Program-made: the position numbers and the translations under genes | Notes under the pieces: model-generated | What the model was told of the DNA's origin: nothing | Seen by the model: the letters and a program-made list of their open reading frames with translations, nothing else | Database searches by the model: none | DNA from: Ochromonadaceae sp. CCMP2298 | Taxonomy: Eukaryota > Sar > Synurophyceae > Ochromonadales > Ochromonadaceae | NCBI GenBank assembly: GCA_026770595.1 | Contig: MU633664.1 | Coordinates: 1-15,780, forward strand | Direction: 5' to 3' | Length of the DNA stretch: 15,780 nucleotides | In this document: piece by piece, positions 1-7,234 of the stretch | Layout: each line of letters begins with the position of its first letter | How positions within the stretch are numbered: position 1 is the stretch's first letter

Positions 1-276
1 CCCCCCTGCCCGTGGAGCGAGGGCCTGATCGCGGAGCTGGCGGCTGGCGGGGAGCTGGAGAAGATCCAGCTCTTGCGCTCGCTCCAGCCCCCCTGTCCCT
101 GGGGCGACGCCTGCAGGGGTGCCGTGGGCGAGGAGCAGTGGGAGGTGCTAAGCTGGCTGAGGGCGCAGGACCCGCCCTGCCCCTGCAACGCCGATCTGAG
201 CGGCGAGGTGGTGAATCACTTCGGCAGGCAGGTCGCCCTGAGCAGGTTTGGGGTGGAGGTGGCGGAATATGTGTAG
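1..276 (+). CDS. PPCPW-type ankyrin-repeat protein, 3' end (5' truncated)
   Basis: The frame is open from base 1 to a TAG at 274-276, giving about 91 C-terminal residues. Three units of about 28 residues are visible. Each begins with PPCPW or a variant (PPCPWSEG, PPCPWGDA, PPCPCNAD), and the second continues with WEVLSWLRAQD. This is the pattern of the expanded ankyrin-like proteins of many algae and protists (WLRAQDPPCPWDE units), which are presumed protein-binding scaffolds; no partner can be named. The last unit has lost Trp (PCPCN) and is divergent, as expected at a repeat-array end. A GTGTAGG at 270-276 could instead be a splice donor, so the true C-terminus may differ. A related fragment lies at 5822-6047 on the other strand. 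Confidence 0.7.
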   Translation, partial: PPCPWSEGLIAELAAGGELEKIQLLRSLQPPCPWGDACRGAVGEEQWEVLSWLRAQDPPCPCNADLSGEVVNHFGRQVALSRFGVEVAEYV

Positions 277-470
277 GTGGGGGTTGTAGTAGGGAATACA
301 AGTAGTTGTGAGTAGGAGTAGTTGGAAGTAGGTGTAGTTGGGGATAGTTGTATTTGGAATAGGTTTATTTGTGAACAGGAATAGTAGCAGTAGAAGGAGG
401 AGTAGTAGGAGTACTAGGAGTAGGAGTAGGAATAGTAGGAGTAGGGGAGGGGGTGCTTAGGCTGGGTCCC
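277..470. repeat. Purine-rich GTAGGA/GTAGTA degenerate minisatellite
   Basis: The stretch after the ankyrin stop is almost free of C and is built from degenerate GTAGGA, GTAGTTG and AGTAGGAGTA units. It holds no gene. It may be 3' UTR or an intron of the ankyrin gene, or spacer. Confidence 0.6.
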
Positions 471-480
471 CTCTGCCACA

Positions 481-720
481 CTGGACAAGGAGCAGGAGTC
501 AGTAAAAGCTAACAGAGCAAGTTTGTCAAGGTAGTGAGAGATCGGCTTTGCTGCGATTAAAGGCTTTATCTCTCTCCTATCTGCATACCAGCTAGCTGGG
601 GGATGATTGATGACCTTACAGTGCACCAATCTGGTCAAGGAGAAGGAGCCAGAAAAAGCTCTGCTGTAAATGGTTAGTGATATCGACTTTCCTTGTCTAT
701 TAATCAACTTACAGCTCATG
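481..720. repeat. Imperfect tandem duplication, period about 150 bp
   Basis: Bases 481-510 (CTGGACAAGGAGCAGGAGTC...) recur at 631-660 with four mismatches in 30. Weaker similarity continues downstream: GTAGTGAGAGATCGGCTTT near 530-550 against TTAGTGATATCGACTTT near 673-690. No gene, RNA fold or mobile-element protein was recognised here. Confidence 0.55.
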
Positions 721-799
721 CCTGCCTATCTATATGCTTTGCTTATAGGGTGCGGGGGGATTCATAGTGTTGGTAATGCTAACGAAAATGGGGAGAATT

Positions 800-936
800 A
801 AGTGTTTGTGTATGCGTGCGAGTGTGAGTACGAGTGTGTGTACGTACGTGTGTGTGCTTGAATGAGCATGCGTGTGTGTGTGTGTGCGTGTGTGATGCAT
901 GCGTATATGCGCGTGCATGTGCGTGCCTGTGTGTAT
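800..936. repeat. TG-rich microsatellite downstream of ALDH
   Basis: Runs of TG, GTGTGTGC and TGCGTG dominate this stretch just past the ALDH stop codon. It probably includes the ALDH 3' UTR, read as CA-rich on the coding strand. The apparent His/Thr-rich frames in it are low-complexity artefacts. Confidence 0.6.
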
Positions 937-3900
937 TTAGAAGAACCCCATCTTGTTCTTGTCGTAGCTGATGAGCATGTTCTTCGTGTTGCGGTAGTGG
1001 TTCAGCATCATCTTGTGGTTCTCTCTGCCGAAGCCCGACTTCTTGTACCCGCCGAAGGGCGAGTGGGCCGGGTAGAGGTGGTAGCAGTTGACCCACACCC
1101 TGCCCGCCTGGATGGCCCTGGGGATCTGGTAGATCTCGTGCGCGTCGCGCGTCCACACGCCCGCGCCCAGGCCGTAGATGGTGTCGTTGGCGATGGACAC
1201 CGCCTCGTCGGCGGTCTTGAAGGTGGTGACGGAGGCCACGGGGCCGAATATCTCCTCTTGGAAGACGCGCATGCCGTTGGTGCCCTTGAGGATGGTGGGC
1301 TCGATGTAGTAGCCGCCGCCCAGCTGGAGGGGGGGGTGGGGTGTGGGTGTAGAGGAAGAGGGGGAGGGGTGGTGGGAGAGGGATGTTAGCAGAGTGGCAG
1401 GGACACACACATATATAGCATATATGGCATATATAGCATATATAGCATATATAGCATAAATATCATATAACAGATAGCGTACCTCTCCCGAGAGCTTGTT
1501 GATCTTCCCGCCCACCAGCAGCTCCGCTCCCTAAACAATAATTAAATATTTAAAAAAACAGATAATTTAAAATCTGAAAATACATTCCAATTTAATGTAT
1601 TATATAGTGGTGATTTTAAATATTTTAAATATTACCTCGGCCTTGCCTACGTCCAGGTACTCAGCAATGCGCTTCATCTGGCTCTCAGAAACCCTGTGGG
1701 TGGGTTTTAGAGTGGTTTGAAAGTGCGGATGATTGGGTTTTAGTGGTTTGCGAGTGCAGGTGAGAGGGTTTTAGTGTGGGTAGGTAGTATGGTGGTATGG
1801 TGGTATGGTGATATAATAGTATAGCTGTAAGACATTGTGGTAGCAATGGTAGTATGCATGTGTATGTATGTGTGTATGTATGTATTTATATATGTATAAA
1901 TGTATGTGTATTAGTATGAGTATCACTAGTTGTGCAGATTACACTTACTGCGCGCCCATCATGCTCTCGGGGTCCAGGGGGTGTCCGATCTTGATCATCT
2001 TGACCCTCTGCAGCACCCTCTCCATGAACTTCTCGTAGATGTCTTCGTGCACCAGCATGCGGCTGAGAGGCCGCAGACCGAGTTCAATAAACCATACAGT
2101 GTTACAGTATAACATGGATTTTAGAAGAAAAAAAACAGTTAGTATATGCGAACAGAGGGTAAACGTCCAGATTTGGTACAGAGAATCATGATAAAAAGAC
2201 GGATAAAAAGACGTCTTTTATGTGATTCTACACAGCTACACCTACCTGGGGCAGGTGCAGATCTCCCCCTGGTTCAGGGCGAACATCACGGCCCTGTTGT
2301 ATGGGTATGGGTTTATATAGGTATGGGTTTATATGGGTTGTATGGGTTATATATGGGTGGTATGGGTTATATGGGTGATATGGGTTGTATGGGTGATATG
2401 GGTTATATTGAATATGTATGGGTGATATGGGTTATTTATGGGTTATTGTATAGGTTGAGTGTGTTACCCCTCGACGGCCTTGTCGAAGAAGGCGTCGTCG
2501 TGCTGGGCCACGCTGGGCATGAAGATCATGGGAGACTTGCCGCCCAGTTCCTAGGGGGGTAGGGGGTAATAAAGGGGGTAAGGGGGTAAGAATGGGGGTA
2601 AGAAAGGGGTTAAGAAAGGGGGTTAGAGTGGGGGTAAGAATGGGGTTAAGAAAGGGGTTAAGAGTGGGGGTAAGAATGAGGGTACGAAGGTATGAGTAAC
2701 AATTAAACATAATAACGAGGTGATCGCACCATGGTAACGGGGATGATGGTCTTGGCTGCGGCCTGCATCACGCTCTGGCCTGGGTAGGATGGAGGGTAAG
2801 CATAAGGATAAGAATGAGGGAAATCAGGATAAGAATGAGGGTAAGAATGAGGGAAATCAGGATAAGAATCAGCGAGTAACAATGAGCGCGGAGTGTAGGT
2901 GAGGGTGTACCGGTGGCGGTGGATCCAGTGAACGCGATACACAATGAGATATACATTTAAACCCACACATGCACACTGATATATACATTAAAACCCAAAT
3001 ATGGACACTGATATATACATTAAAACCCACACATACGTACCGGTGACGGTGGATCCCGTGAACGCGATCTTGGCAATACGGTCAGACGTAGACAGCGCCG
3101 CCCCCGCCTCCGCGCCGAAGCCCGTGACGATGTTGAGCACTCCTGTGCGTGTGTGGTATAAATGTGCGTGAATTTTAGCGTTTAGATGTGTGGGTTTATA
3201 TGTGGTATATATAAATGTGTATATAAATATATGTGTGAATGTTTATGTGGATGTATATGTGAATGTACATGTGAATGTGTGTGGGTTTTAATGTACATCT
3301 CAGTGGGTATTTAATGTGGGTTTTAGCGGGTTTTACGTGGGTTTTTACCTGGGGGCAGCAGGTCCCCCACTAGCTCCATCAGCACCATGATGGAGGTGGG
3401 CGTCTGCTCGGCAGGCTTCAAAACGATGCAGTTGCCGGCAGCTAAGGCGGGGGCGACTTTCCAGGCAGCCATGAGGAGGGGGAAGTTCCAGGGGATGATC
3501 TGAGGTAGGGGAGGTACAGGGGTAGGGGGGCAGGGAGGGGGGTGTAGAGGAAGTAGAGGAGGTAAGGGGGGTAGAGGAGGTAAGGGGGGTAGAGGAGGTA
3601 GAGGAATTAGAGGATGTAGGGGAGGTAGTGGAGGCAGGGGAGATAGGGGAGGTAGAGGGGTGAGCATAGGGGACAGAGCAGGTCGAGCGGGCGGTCAGCT
3701 GCACAGGGACAGGCACAACATATGATTTAAGGGGCAATTACCTGCCCCACCACGCCCAGGGGCTCATTAATGACGATGCTGACGGTGAGCTCGTCCTGCT
3801 CCGCGATGCTCCCCTCGTCTGCGCGGATGGCCGCTGCGAAGTATCTGAAGTGGTCCACGACCAAGGGCAGGTCCGCCGCCATCGTCTCCCTGACCGCCTT

Positions 3901-4260
3901 GCCGTTGTCGATGGTCTCCACGATCGCCAGGTGCTGCAGGTTGGCCTCGATTCTGTCCGCGATCTTCAGCAGAATGTTCGAGCGAGTGGTGGCGGACGTC
4001 TTGCCCCAGGCGGGGGCGGCGGCGTGCGCGGCGTCCAGCGCGGCGTCAACGTCGGCCTGCCCGGAGCGCGCGGCCTTGGTGAAGGCCACGCCGTCGATGG
4101 GCGATTTGTTGTCGAAGTACTCGCCGCCAATGGGAGGCACGAACTTGCCCCCGATGTAGTTCCCGTACTGCTCCTTGAACGCGGGGCGGGGCAGCAGGCT
4201 GGCCATGGCGCGGGCGCCAGCCTTCCTCAGCAGCTGGGGTCTGACGGTAAGCTTGAACAT
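937..4260 (-). CDS. Aldehyde dehydrogenase, NAD(P)-dependent, AldB-like, 10 exons
   Basis: Exons on the minus strand: 4260-3742, 3499-3349, 3142-3041, 2779-2730, 2550-2468, 2293-2246, 2062-1949, 1693-1636, 1530-1483, 1323-937. All nine introns are GT-AG, phases match, and the joined length is 1560 nt (519 aa plus TAA). The product oxidises an aldehyde to the acid. Visible family signatures are IPWNF with the catalytic Asn at 178, cofactor loop FTGST (251-255), ELGGK with general base Glu 275, and NQGEICTC with nucleophile Cys 314. The C-terminal half ([26 protein letters not shown]) is typical. It resembles bacterial acetaldehyde dehydrogenase AldB more than mitochondrial ALDH2. The first about 28 residues are basic, lack acidic residues and precede the conserved YGNYIGGK block, which suggests a mitochondrial or plastid presequence. 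A second Met at residue 19 is an alternative start. Intron 6 is an introner-like element. The preferred substrate cannot be read from sequence. Confidence 0.95.
1411..1470. repeat. About 10-bp tandem repeat (CATATATAGC) in ALDH intron 9
   Basis: About five units of CATATATAGC, one with GG, lie inside the 159-bp intron 1324-1482. The rest of the intron near the acceptor is pyrimidine-rich on the coding strand. Confidence 0.7.
1785..1925. repeat. GGTATGGT and TATG microsatellites in ALDH intron 7
   Basis: GGTATGGT units are followed by TATG/TGTA repeats inside intron 1694-1948. No other feature was seen. Confidence 0.55.
2063..2245 (-). mobile_element. Introner-like element A (whole of ALDH intron 6)
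   Basis: The complete 183-nt phase-2 intron matches three introns in two other genes. On the coding strand it runs GTAGGTGTAG, TAGAATCACATAAAA, the 14-bp palindrome AAAAGACGTCTTTT (2206-2219), a second GTCTTTTTATC block, CCAAATCTGG, ATACTAACTG with a T-run and CTTCTAAAA, and the end CTCGGTCTGCGGCCTCTCAG. It is the longest copy; the extra length lies in the duplicated GTCTTTTTATC block and the region before the acceptor. ATACTAACTG resembles a branch point but is distant from the acceptor. The splice sites coincide with the element ends, and the flanking exon ends in CCCCAG. Confidence 0.85.
2297..2450. repeat. TATGGG(T/TT) minisatellite in ALDH intron 5
   Basis: Degenerate units of TATGGGTTATATGGGTGA fill most of the 174-bp intron 2294-2467. 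They give spurious Gly/Tyr/Met-rich frames on the plus strand. The element is not a telomeric repeat because the register is irregular and A/T insertions are frequent. Confidence 0.65.
2555..2695. repeat. GGGGGTAAGAA/GGGGTTAAGAAA minisatellite in ALDH intron 4
   Basis: About ten units of roughly 10-13 bp occupy the intron 2551-2729. On the coding strand they read as C-rich TTACCCCC units leading to the acceptor. Confidence 0.7.
2790..2880. repeat. GGGTAAGAATGA/AATCAGGATAAG minisatellite in ALDH intron 3
   Basis: The higher-order unit GAGGGAAATCAGGATAAGAAT occurs twice, with GAGGGTAAGAAT between, inside intron 2780-3040. Confidence 0.65.
2907..2938 (-). repeat. Intronic duplicate of ALDH exon 3 tail plus donor
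   Basis: This 32-bp stretch matches 3037-3068 at 30 of 32 positions, 130 bp away. The parent covers the last 28 bases of exon 3 (encoding ...[10 protein letters not shown]) and the first four bases of the donor. The copy would read [10 protein letters not shown] and ends in a GTAC donor-like site. It has no acceptor AG beside it, and extending exon 3 through the intron meets an in-frame stop, so it appears non-coding. The spacer between copies contains tandem CACTGATATATACATTAAAACCC units. Confidence 0.75.
3505..3665. repeat. Purine-rich GGTAGAGGA minisatellite in ALDH intron 1
   Basis: Repeats of GGTAGAGGAGGTAAGGGG and GTAGAGGAGGTAG fill most of the 242-bp intron 3500-3741. They read as long pyrimidine tracts on the coding strand, up to the acceptor. 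Confidence 0.7.
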
Positions 4261-4756
4261 GGCTGTCTTGACTGTAGATTGTGAAGCGCTGCGGAAAGAT
4301 TCCTACCGTAAGATACTGCATGCATGCAACAGTGTGGTTGAAGCTGCCGAGAGGAAGAGAAGAAGGAGGATGGGGGATTTCAATTCACCCAAAAATGTAG
4401 CAATTTCCCTCCAAATTATAAACAACCATCTGGTTGTTTATTGTAATCTCCTTGGACTTGAATGAGCTTTTATAATTTAAAAAGGGTTTTTAGATTTTCC
4501 GCCAAAAACTTTTATCCCAAATCTTTTCCTAAACTCGCTTTTTTCGTTCCCAGATAGCAAAACCTGTGCTTGGATTGCTCTCGAGTTGATCTGATCTGCT
4601 GGCGATCCTCCTTTCCACTCCCATTCGACGGCGCATTCGCTGCCTTCTGGAGTTCTGCAGTTCCGGAGTTCCTCGAGACCTCCACAGTCCAGCTCTGCAA
4701 GTCTCGCGAGGCCGGCCTCGACGCGCACGACCTCCTGCAGCAACTGCAGCAAGGTG
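4261..4756. promoter_or_regulatory. Divergent promoter region between ALDH and MDP-1
   Basis: The 496-bp spacer separates two head-to-head start codons and must contain both promoters and 5' UTRs. It is AT-rich in the middle (about 4380-4560), including a TTTATAATTTAAAAAGG stretch near 4468, and becomes GC-rich near each gene. It contains the 11-bp perfect hairpin at 4418-4441. Open frames crossing it have no matching domain. Confidence 0.55.
4418..4441. repeat. Perfect 11-bp inverted repeat (ATAAACAACCA / TGGTTGTTTAT)
   Basis: ATAAACAACCA (4418-4428) is followed by TC and its exact reverse complement (4431-4441). It lies about 160 bp upstream of the ALDH ATG and about 315 bp upstream of the MDP-1 ATG. 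It could be a dimeric factor-binding site or a hairpin in a long 5' UTR. No T-run follows, so it does not look like a terminator. Confidence 0.7.
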
Positions 4757-5482
4757 ATGCGGTTCGTCACACTCCTCTATGCACTCGCCACCACGAACAG
4801 CTTGCTAACTGGCATCAGATCCATGCACTCGACCGCACTGCACGCAGTCTCCTCAGAGCCGCAGGTCTTCGCAGTGCTCCCCGAGCTCGTCGTGTTCGAT
4901 TTGGATCAGTGCCTTTGGTCGCCAGAGATGTACACGCTGGACGAGATCCCCACCAAGACGCTGAAGGGTCGCCTGGGAGAGCGGGGCGAGGGCGTGGTGG
5001 GGGTGTACTCGGGGTACGAGACCATCCGCCTGTTCCCAGGGGCCCTGGAGGCGCTGCAGGAGATCTGGCTGGGGACCTATCCGGGAATGCGCATCGCTGC
5101 GGCCTCATCCGCGGACACGCCCAGGGCAGTGCAGATCGGACGCGCGGCTATGGGGCTGCTGGAGGTGCTGCCGGGCGTGACTGTGAGGCAGGTGTTTGGG
5201 CGGGGCTGGGAGGGGATGGGGACGGGGTTCGAGGGCAACATGCAGATAGGGCGCACGCCGCCGCTGTCCTCGGACAAAGCCGCGACGCACTTCCCGCTGC
5301 TGCGCGCCGCCACGGGCGTGGCCTACCCAGGGATGCTGTTCTTCGACGACTGCGGGTGGGGAGATCACTGCGGCAAGGTGGAGAAGGGCTGCGAGGGCGT
5401 GGTGGCGGTGCGCACGCCGAGGGGGCTGGGGAGTCAGGAGTGGCGGAGGGGCCTGCAGACCTATGCGCAGAGAAACAGCTGA
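4757..5482 (+). CDS. MDP-1-type HAD phosphatase (magnesium-dependent phosphatase 1)
   Basis: A single 241-residue frame without introns. All HAD motifs are visible: VVFDLDQCLW with nucleophile D48 and acid/base D50, the motif II serine in AAASSAD (117-118), Lys 174 in SSDK, and FFDD (D197, D198) for magnesium. The order, the short linkers and the K-x-x-HF-PLL segment match the MDP-1 family (acid phosphatase type, protein-tyrosine or fructosamine-phosphate phosphatase). The family core is about 165 aa. Extra length comes from about 40 N-terminal residues and a Gly-rich insert (residues 148-172). The hydrophobic start MRFVTLLYALA could be a signal or organelle-targeting sequence. ATG 4757 was chosen because it is the first ATG in frame. 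It is head to head with ALDH. Confidence 0.85.
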   Translation: MRFVTLLYALATTNSLLTGIRSMHSTALHAVSSEPQVFAVLPELVVFDLDQCLWSPEMYTLDEIPTKTLKGRLGERGEGVVGVYSGYETIRLFPGALEALQEIWLGTYPGMRIAAASSADTPRAVQIGRAAMGLLEVLPGVTVRQVFGRGWEGMGTGFEGNMQIGRTPPLSSDKAATHFPLLRAATGVAYPGMLFFDDCGWGDHCGKVEKGCEGVVAVRTPRGLGSQEWRRGLQTYAQRNS

Positions 5483-5821
5483 TTGATGATGCTGGATGAT
5501 CGGATAGATGATGATCGATATGATAGGTGCTTGGTTATTTTTGATTGATTATTGGCGCTGGGGGCTGGTGGCTGGGGTGCAAGTAACTGGTTGTAACTGA
5601 CTACCCTTGTCGGATGTTGGGGTAGCTTGTGAATTGATATACTGTATTAATTGAGACATAACAAGAGCATGTACTACAGTTACGAACGCGGGATACCCCT
5701 TGTGGTGCAATTAAAGTGCAAGCATGAAACGGCCGCAAAAACTGCCTTCCCGGAACAGATGCATTTTACAGCATGTTTTAAGTAGACAAGAAGACTAAGT
5801 AGACTGAGAAATCTATGCAGA
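5483..5821. other. Spacer without recognised gene
   Basis: The stretch is AT-richer than the flanking genes and starts with GATGAT/GATAGATGATGATCGATATGATAG direct repeats (about 5483-5525), probably the MDP-1 3' UTR. I see no gene, RNA or mobile element in it. Confidence 0.5.
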
Positions 5822-6047
5822 CTAAGGGACAGGAGCATTCTGAGTATGTAACCAAGCAATTACGTGGTCTTGACCCTCTTCGATTGCAAATTCCATAGTT
5901 GATTCGTCCCATGGACAAGGAGGGTCCTGAGCTCGCAGCCACTGTAGAACAGGCAAGTTACCTGTGACAACCCGGTGCTGGGCGAACTGAAGCTTGCAAA
6001 ATTCAATTATGCCACAGCGATTAGCTCGGTCTAAGGTTGCGACCAAG
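5822..6047 (-). pseudogene. PPCPW-type ankyrin-repeat remnant
   Basis: Directly downstream of the GST stop, a shifted minus-strand frame encodes about 60 residues ending in a stop at 5822-5824. It contains LPVLQWLRAQDPPCPWDEST, then about 27 residues later WLHTQNAPVP, a degenerate next unit. This is the same repeat type as the gene at 1-276. The frame has no start of its own outside the GST, and only one and a half units remain. It is therefore read as the 3' remnant of an ankyrin gene whose 5' part was lost or displaced. Joining to a distant upstream exon cannot be excluded. Confidence 0.65.
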
Positions 6048-6683
6048 CTAAGCTGCATCAGAGCCATAAGCATAAACCCCGCCGCGCTCCAGTGCAGCTT
6101 TATAGGCTGGGCGCTGCTGGAAACGCTGACGATAGGCGGCGATGTTTGGCAGCGTTTCCAGGGAGTAGAGCAGCGGTGCAATCTCAACCACAAAGGAGAG
6201 CTGAATATCGGCGCCAGAGAAACAGTTATCGACCAGCCAATCCACTCCCTGCAGGGCATTCTCTATATAGCCGAGATGGCGCTGTAGTTCGTCACCGATG
6301 CGCGGTTGTAGAGGCGCGCCGGCATCGCCGAGGCGCTTTGTATACATTTTTAACATCATCGGCAACATCGCGCTGCCCTCGGCATAGTGCAGCCACTGCA
6401 GATACTGTTCATAGCCATCAGTACCCTGTTCAGGCTGCAAACGCCCAGCGCCATGGTGGCGCAAGATATAGTCAATAATCGCACCGGACTCAATAATAGT
6501 GACGGCACCATCCGTCAGCACCGGCGACTTACCCAAAGGATGAACCTGCTCCAATTCCGGCGGTGCAAGGTTGGTTTCTGGGTCGCGCTGATAGGTTTTC
6601 AACTGATACTCTAAACCGAGCTCTTCGAGTAACCAGAGAATCCGTTGCGAGCGAGAATTATTTAGGTGATGGACAGTCAACAT
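6048..6683 (-). CDS. Glutathione S-transferase family protein, bacterial type
   Basis: An uninterrupted frame of 211 residues starts at the ATG complementary to 6681-6683 and ends in TAG. The N-terminal thioredoxin-like domain shows LNNSRSQRILWLLEE with candidate catalytic Ser 10, the cis-proline motif KSPVL (52-56) and glutathione-binding ESGAIIDY (65-72). An all-helical C-terminal domain follows (to residue 211) with VDWLVDNCFSGADI. This matches bacterial GSTs starting MLTVHHLNNSRSQR, of the type common in gammaproteobacteria. The gene has no intron, and its base composition is visibly less GC-rich than neighbouring exons (many TTG, ATT, TTA codons). Presumed role: glutathione conjugation or reduction of an unknown substrate. 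Transfer from a bacterium is inferred; chimeric assembly is the alternative. Confidence 0.9.
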   Translation of the reverse strand: MLTVHHLNNSRSQRILWLLEELGLEYQLKTYQRDPETNLAPPELEQVHPLGKSPVLTDGAVTIIESGAIIDYILRHHGAGRLQPEQGTDGYEQYLQWLHYAEGSAMLPMMLKMYTKRLGDAGAPLQPRIGDELQRHLGYIENALQGVDWLVDNCFSGADIQLSFVVEIAPLLYSLETLPNIAAYRQRFQQRPAYKAALERGGVYAYGSDAA

Positions 6684-7234
6684 AGCTGAGACTCTTGAAG
6701 GAAAGATCAACTACTGCTCTAGGAACTATACGGCAGTTCGCTGCGCCGCGTGGCCAGCTGCCAAACCAGCTCCTAAGAGTGCATTCGGTTCGCCACATCG
6801 GCTGTCATCATCACTCTGCCACCTTGATTCCTAACTTATCAGTCACAGAGGTAGAAAGAGGTAGTGTCATGACGTAACGCACAGTGCCCAATGAAAGTTA
6901 CAGGTCCCTTGTTTGTCTTTTTGTATTCCCCAAATATATTTTAGGCAAAATAATAGGGGAGGGGCAAAATGATAGGGTTCTTCTAGACGCCAATCTTTTG
7001 AAAAATCTCTTGGTAAAGAATATTATGCTTGTCACACAAATTGACGCCAATCTATGTTCCTACTAAAAATATGGCGAATGTGATGTGTCTGTGATGTGGA
7101 TGTGATGTGGATAGAATTCTCAGTTGCTGTGGGGGCAGTTCGTCCAGCGCGTTGTCTTGTCGTCTCCGCAGTCCACATCCCGGCATCAGCTGATCAGCCA
7201 CCGGCACTCGCTCTCGAGCTGATTGCCACGCAGC
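6684..7234. promoter_or_regulatory. Divergent spacer between GST and LZTFL1 genes
   Basis: The 551-bp spacer between two divergent start codons holds the shared upstream element (copy 1, 6885-7052). A short TGTGATGTG(GA/TC) tandem repeat follows at about 7079-7111. No gene is recognised; short frames crossing it match nothing I know. Confidence 0.5.
6885..7052 (+). repeat. Shared upstream element, copy 1
   Basis: About 170 bp that realigns with 13803-13974 read on the minus strand. Blocks in the same order are: GAAAGTTACA, GGTCCCTTGTTTGTCTTTTTGTATTCCCCAAA, a variable 55-60 bp core, TAGACGCCAATCTTTT, CTTGGTAAAGAATAT, GCTTGTCACACAAATTGACGCCAAT. It contains three CCAAT pentamers. The element ends about 180 bp before the LZTFL1 ATG. 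Confidence 0.8.

Noticed and set aside
779-1408. A 209-codon minus-strand frame over ALDH exon 10
   Set aside because: Shadow frame of the true exon, with His/Thr and Pro runs from microsatellite DNA.
2297-2700. CRISPR-like or telomere-like arrays in ALDH introns
   Set aside because: Units are short, degenerate and without unique spacers of constant size; they are intronic minisatellites in a eukaryotic gene.
4570-5499. A 309-codon plus-strand open frame overlapping the MDP-1 gene
   Set aside because: It is a frame-shifted shadow of the phosphatase: Arg/Gly/Ala-rich with no motif, while the overlapping frame carries all four HAD motifs.
5940-5965. A 20-nt GT...AG stretch (GTAACTTGCCTGTTCTACAG on the minus strand) in the ankyrin remnant
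   Set aside because: Far too short for a spliceosomal intron here (others are 68 bp or longer), and removing it would break the repeat register.
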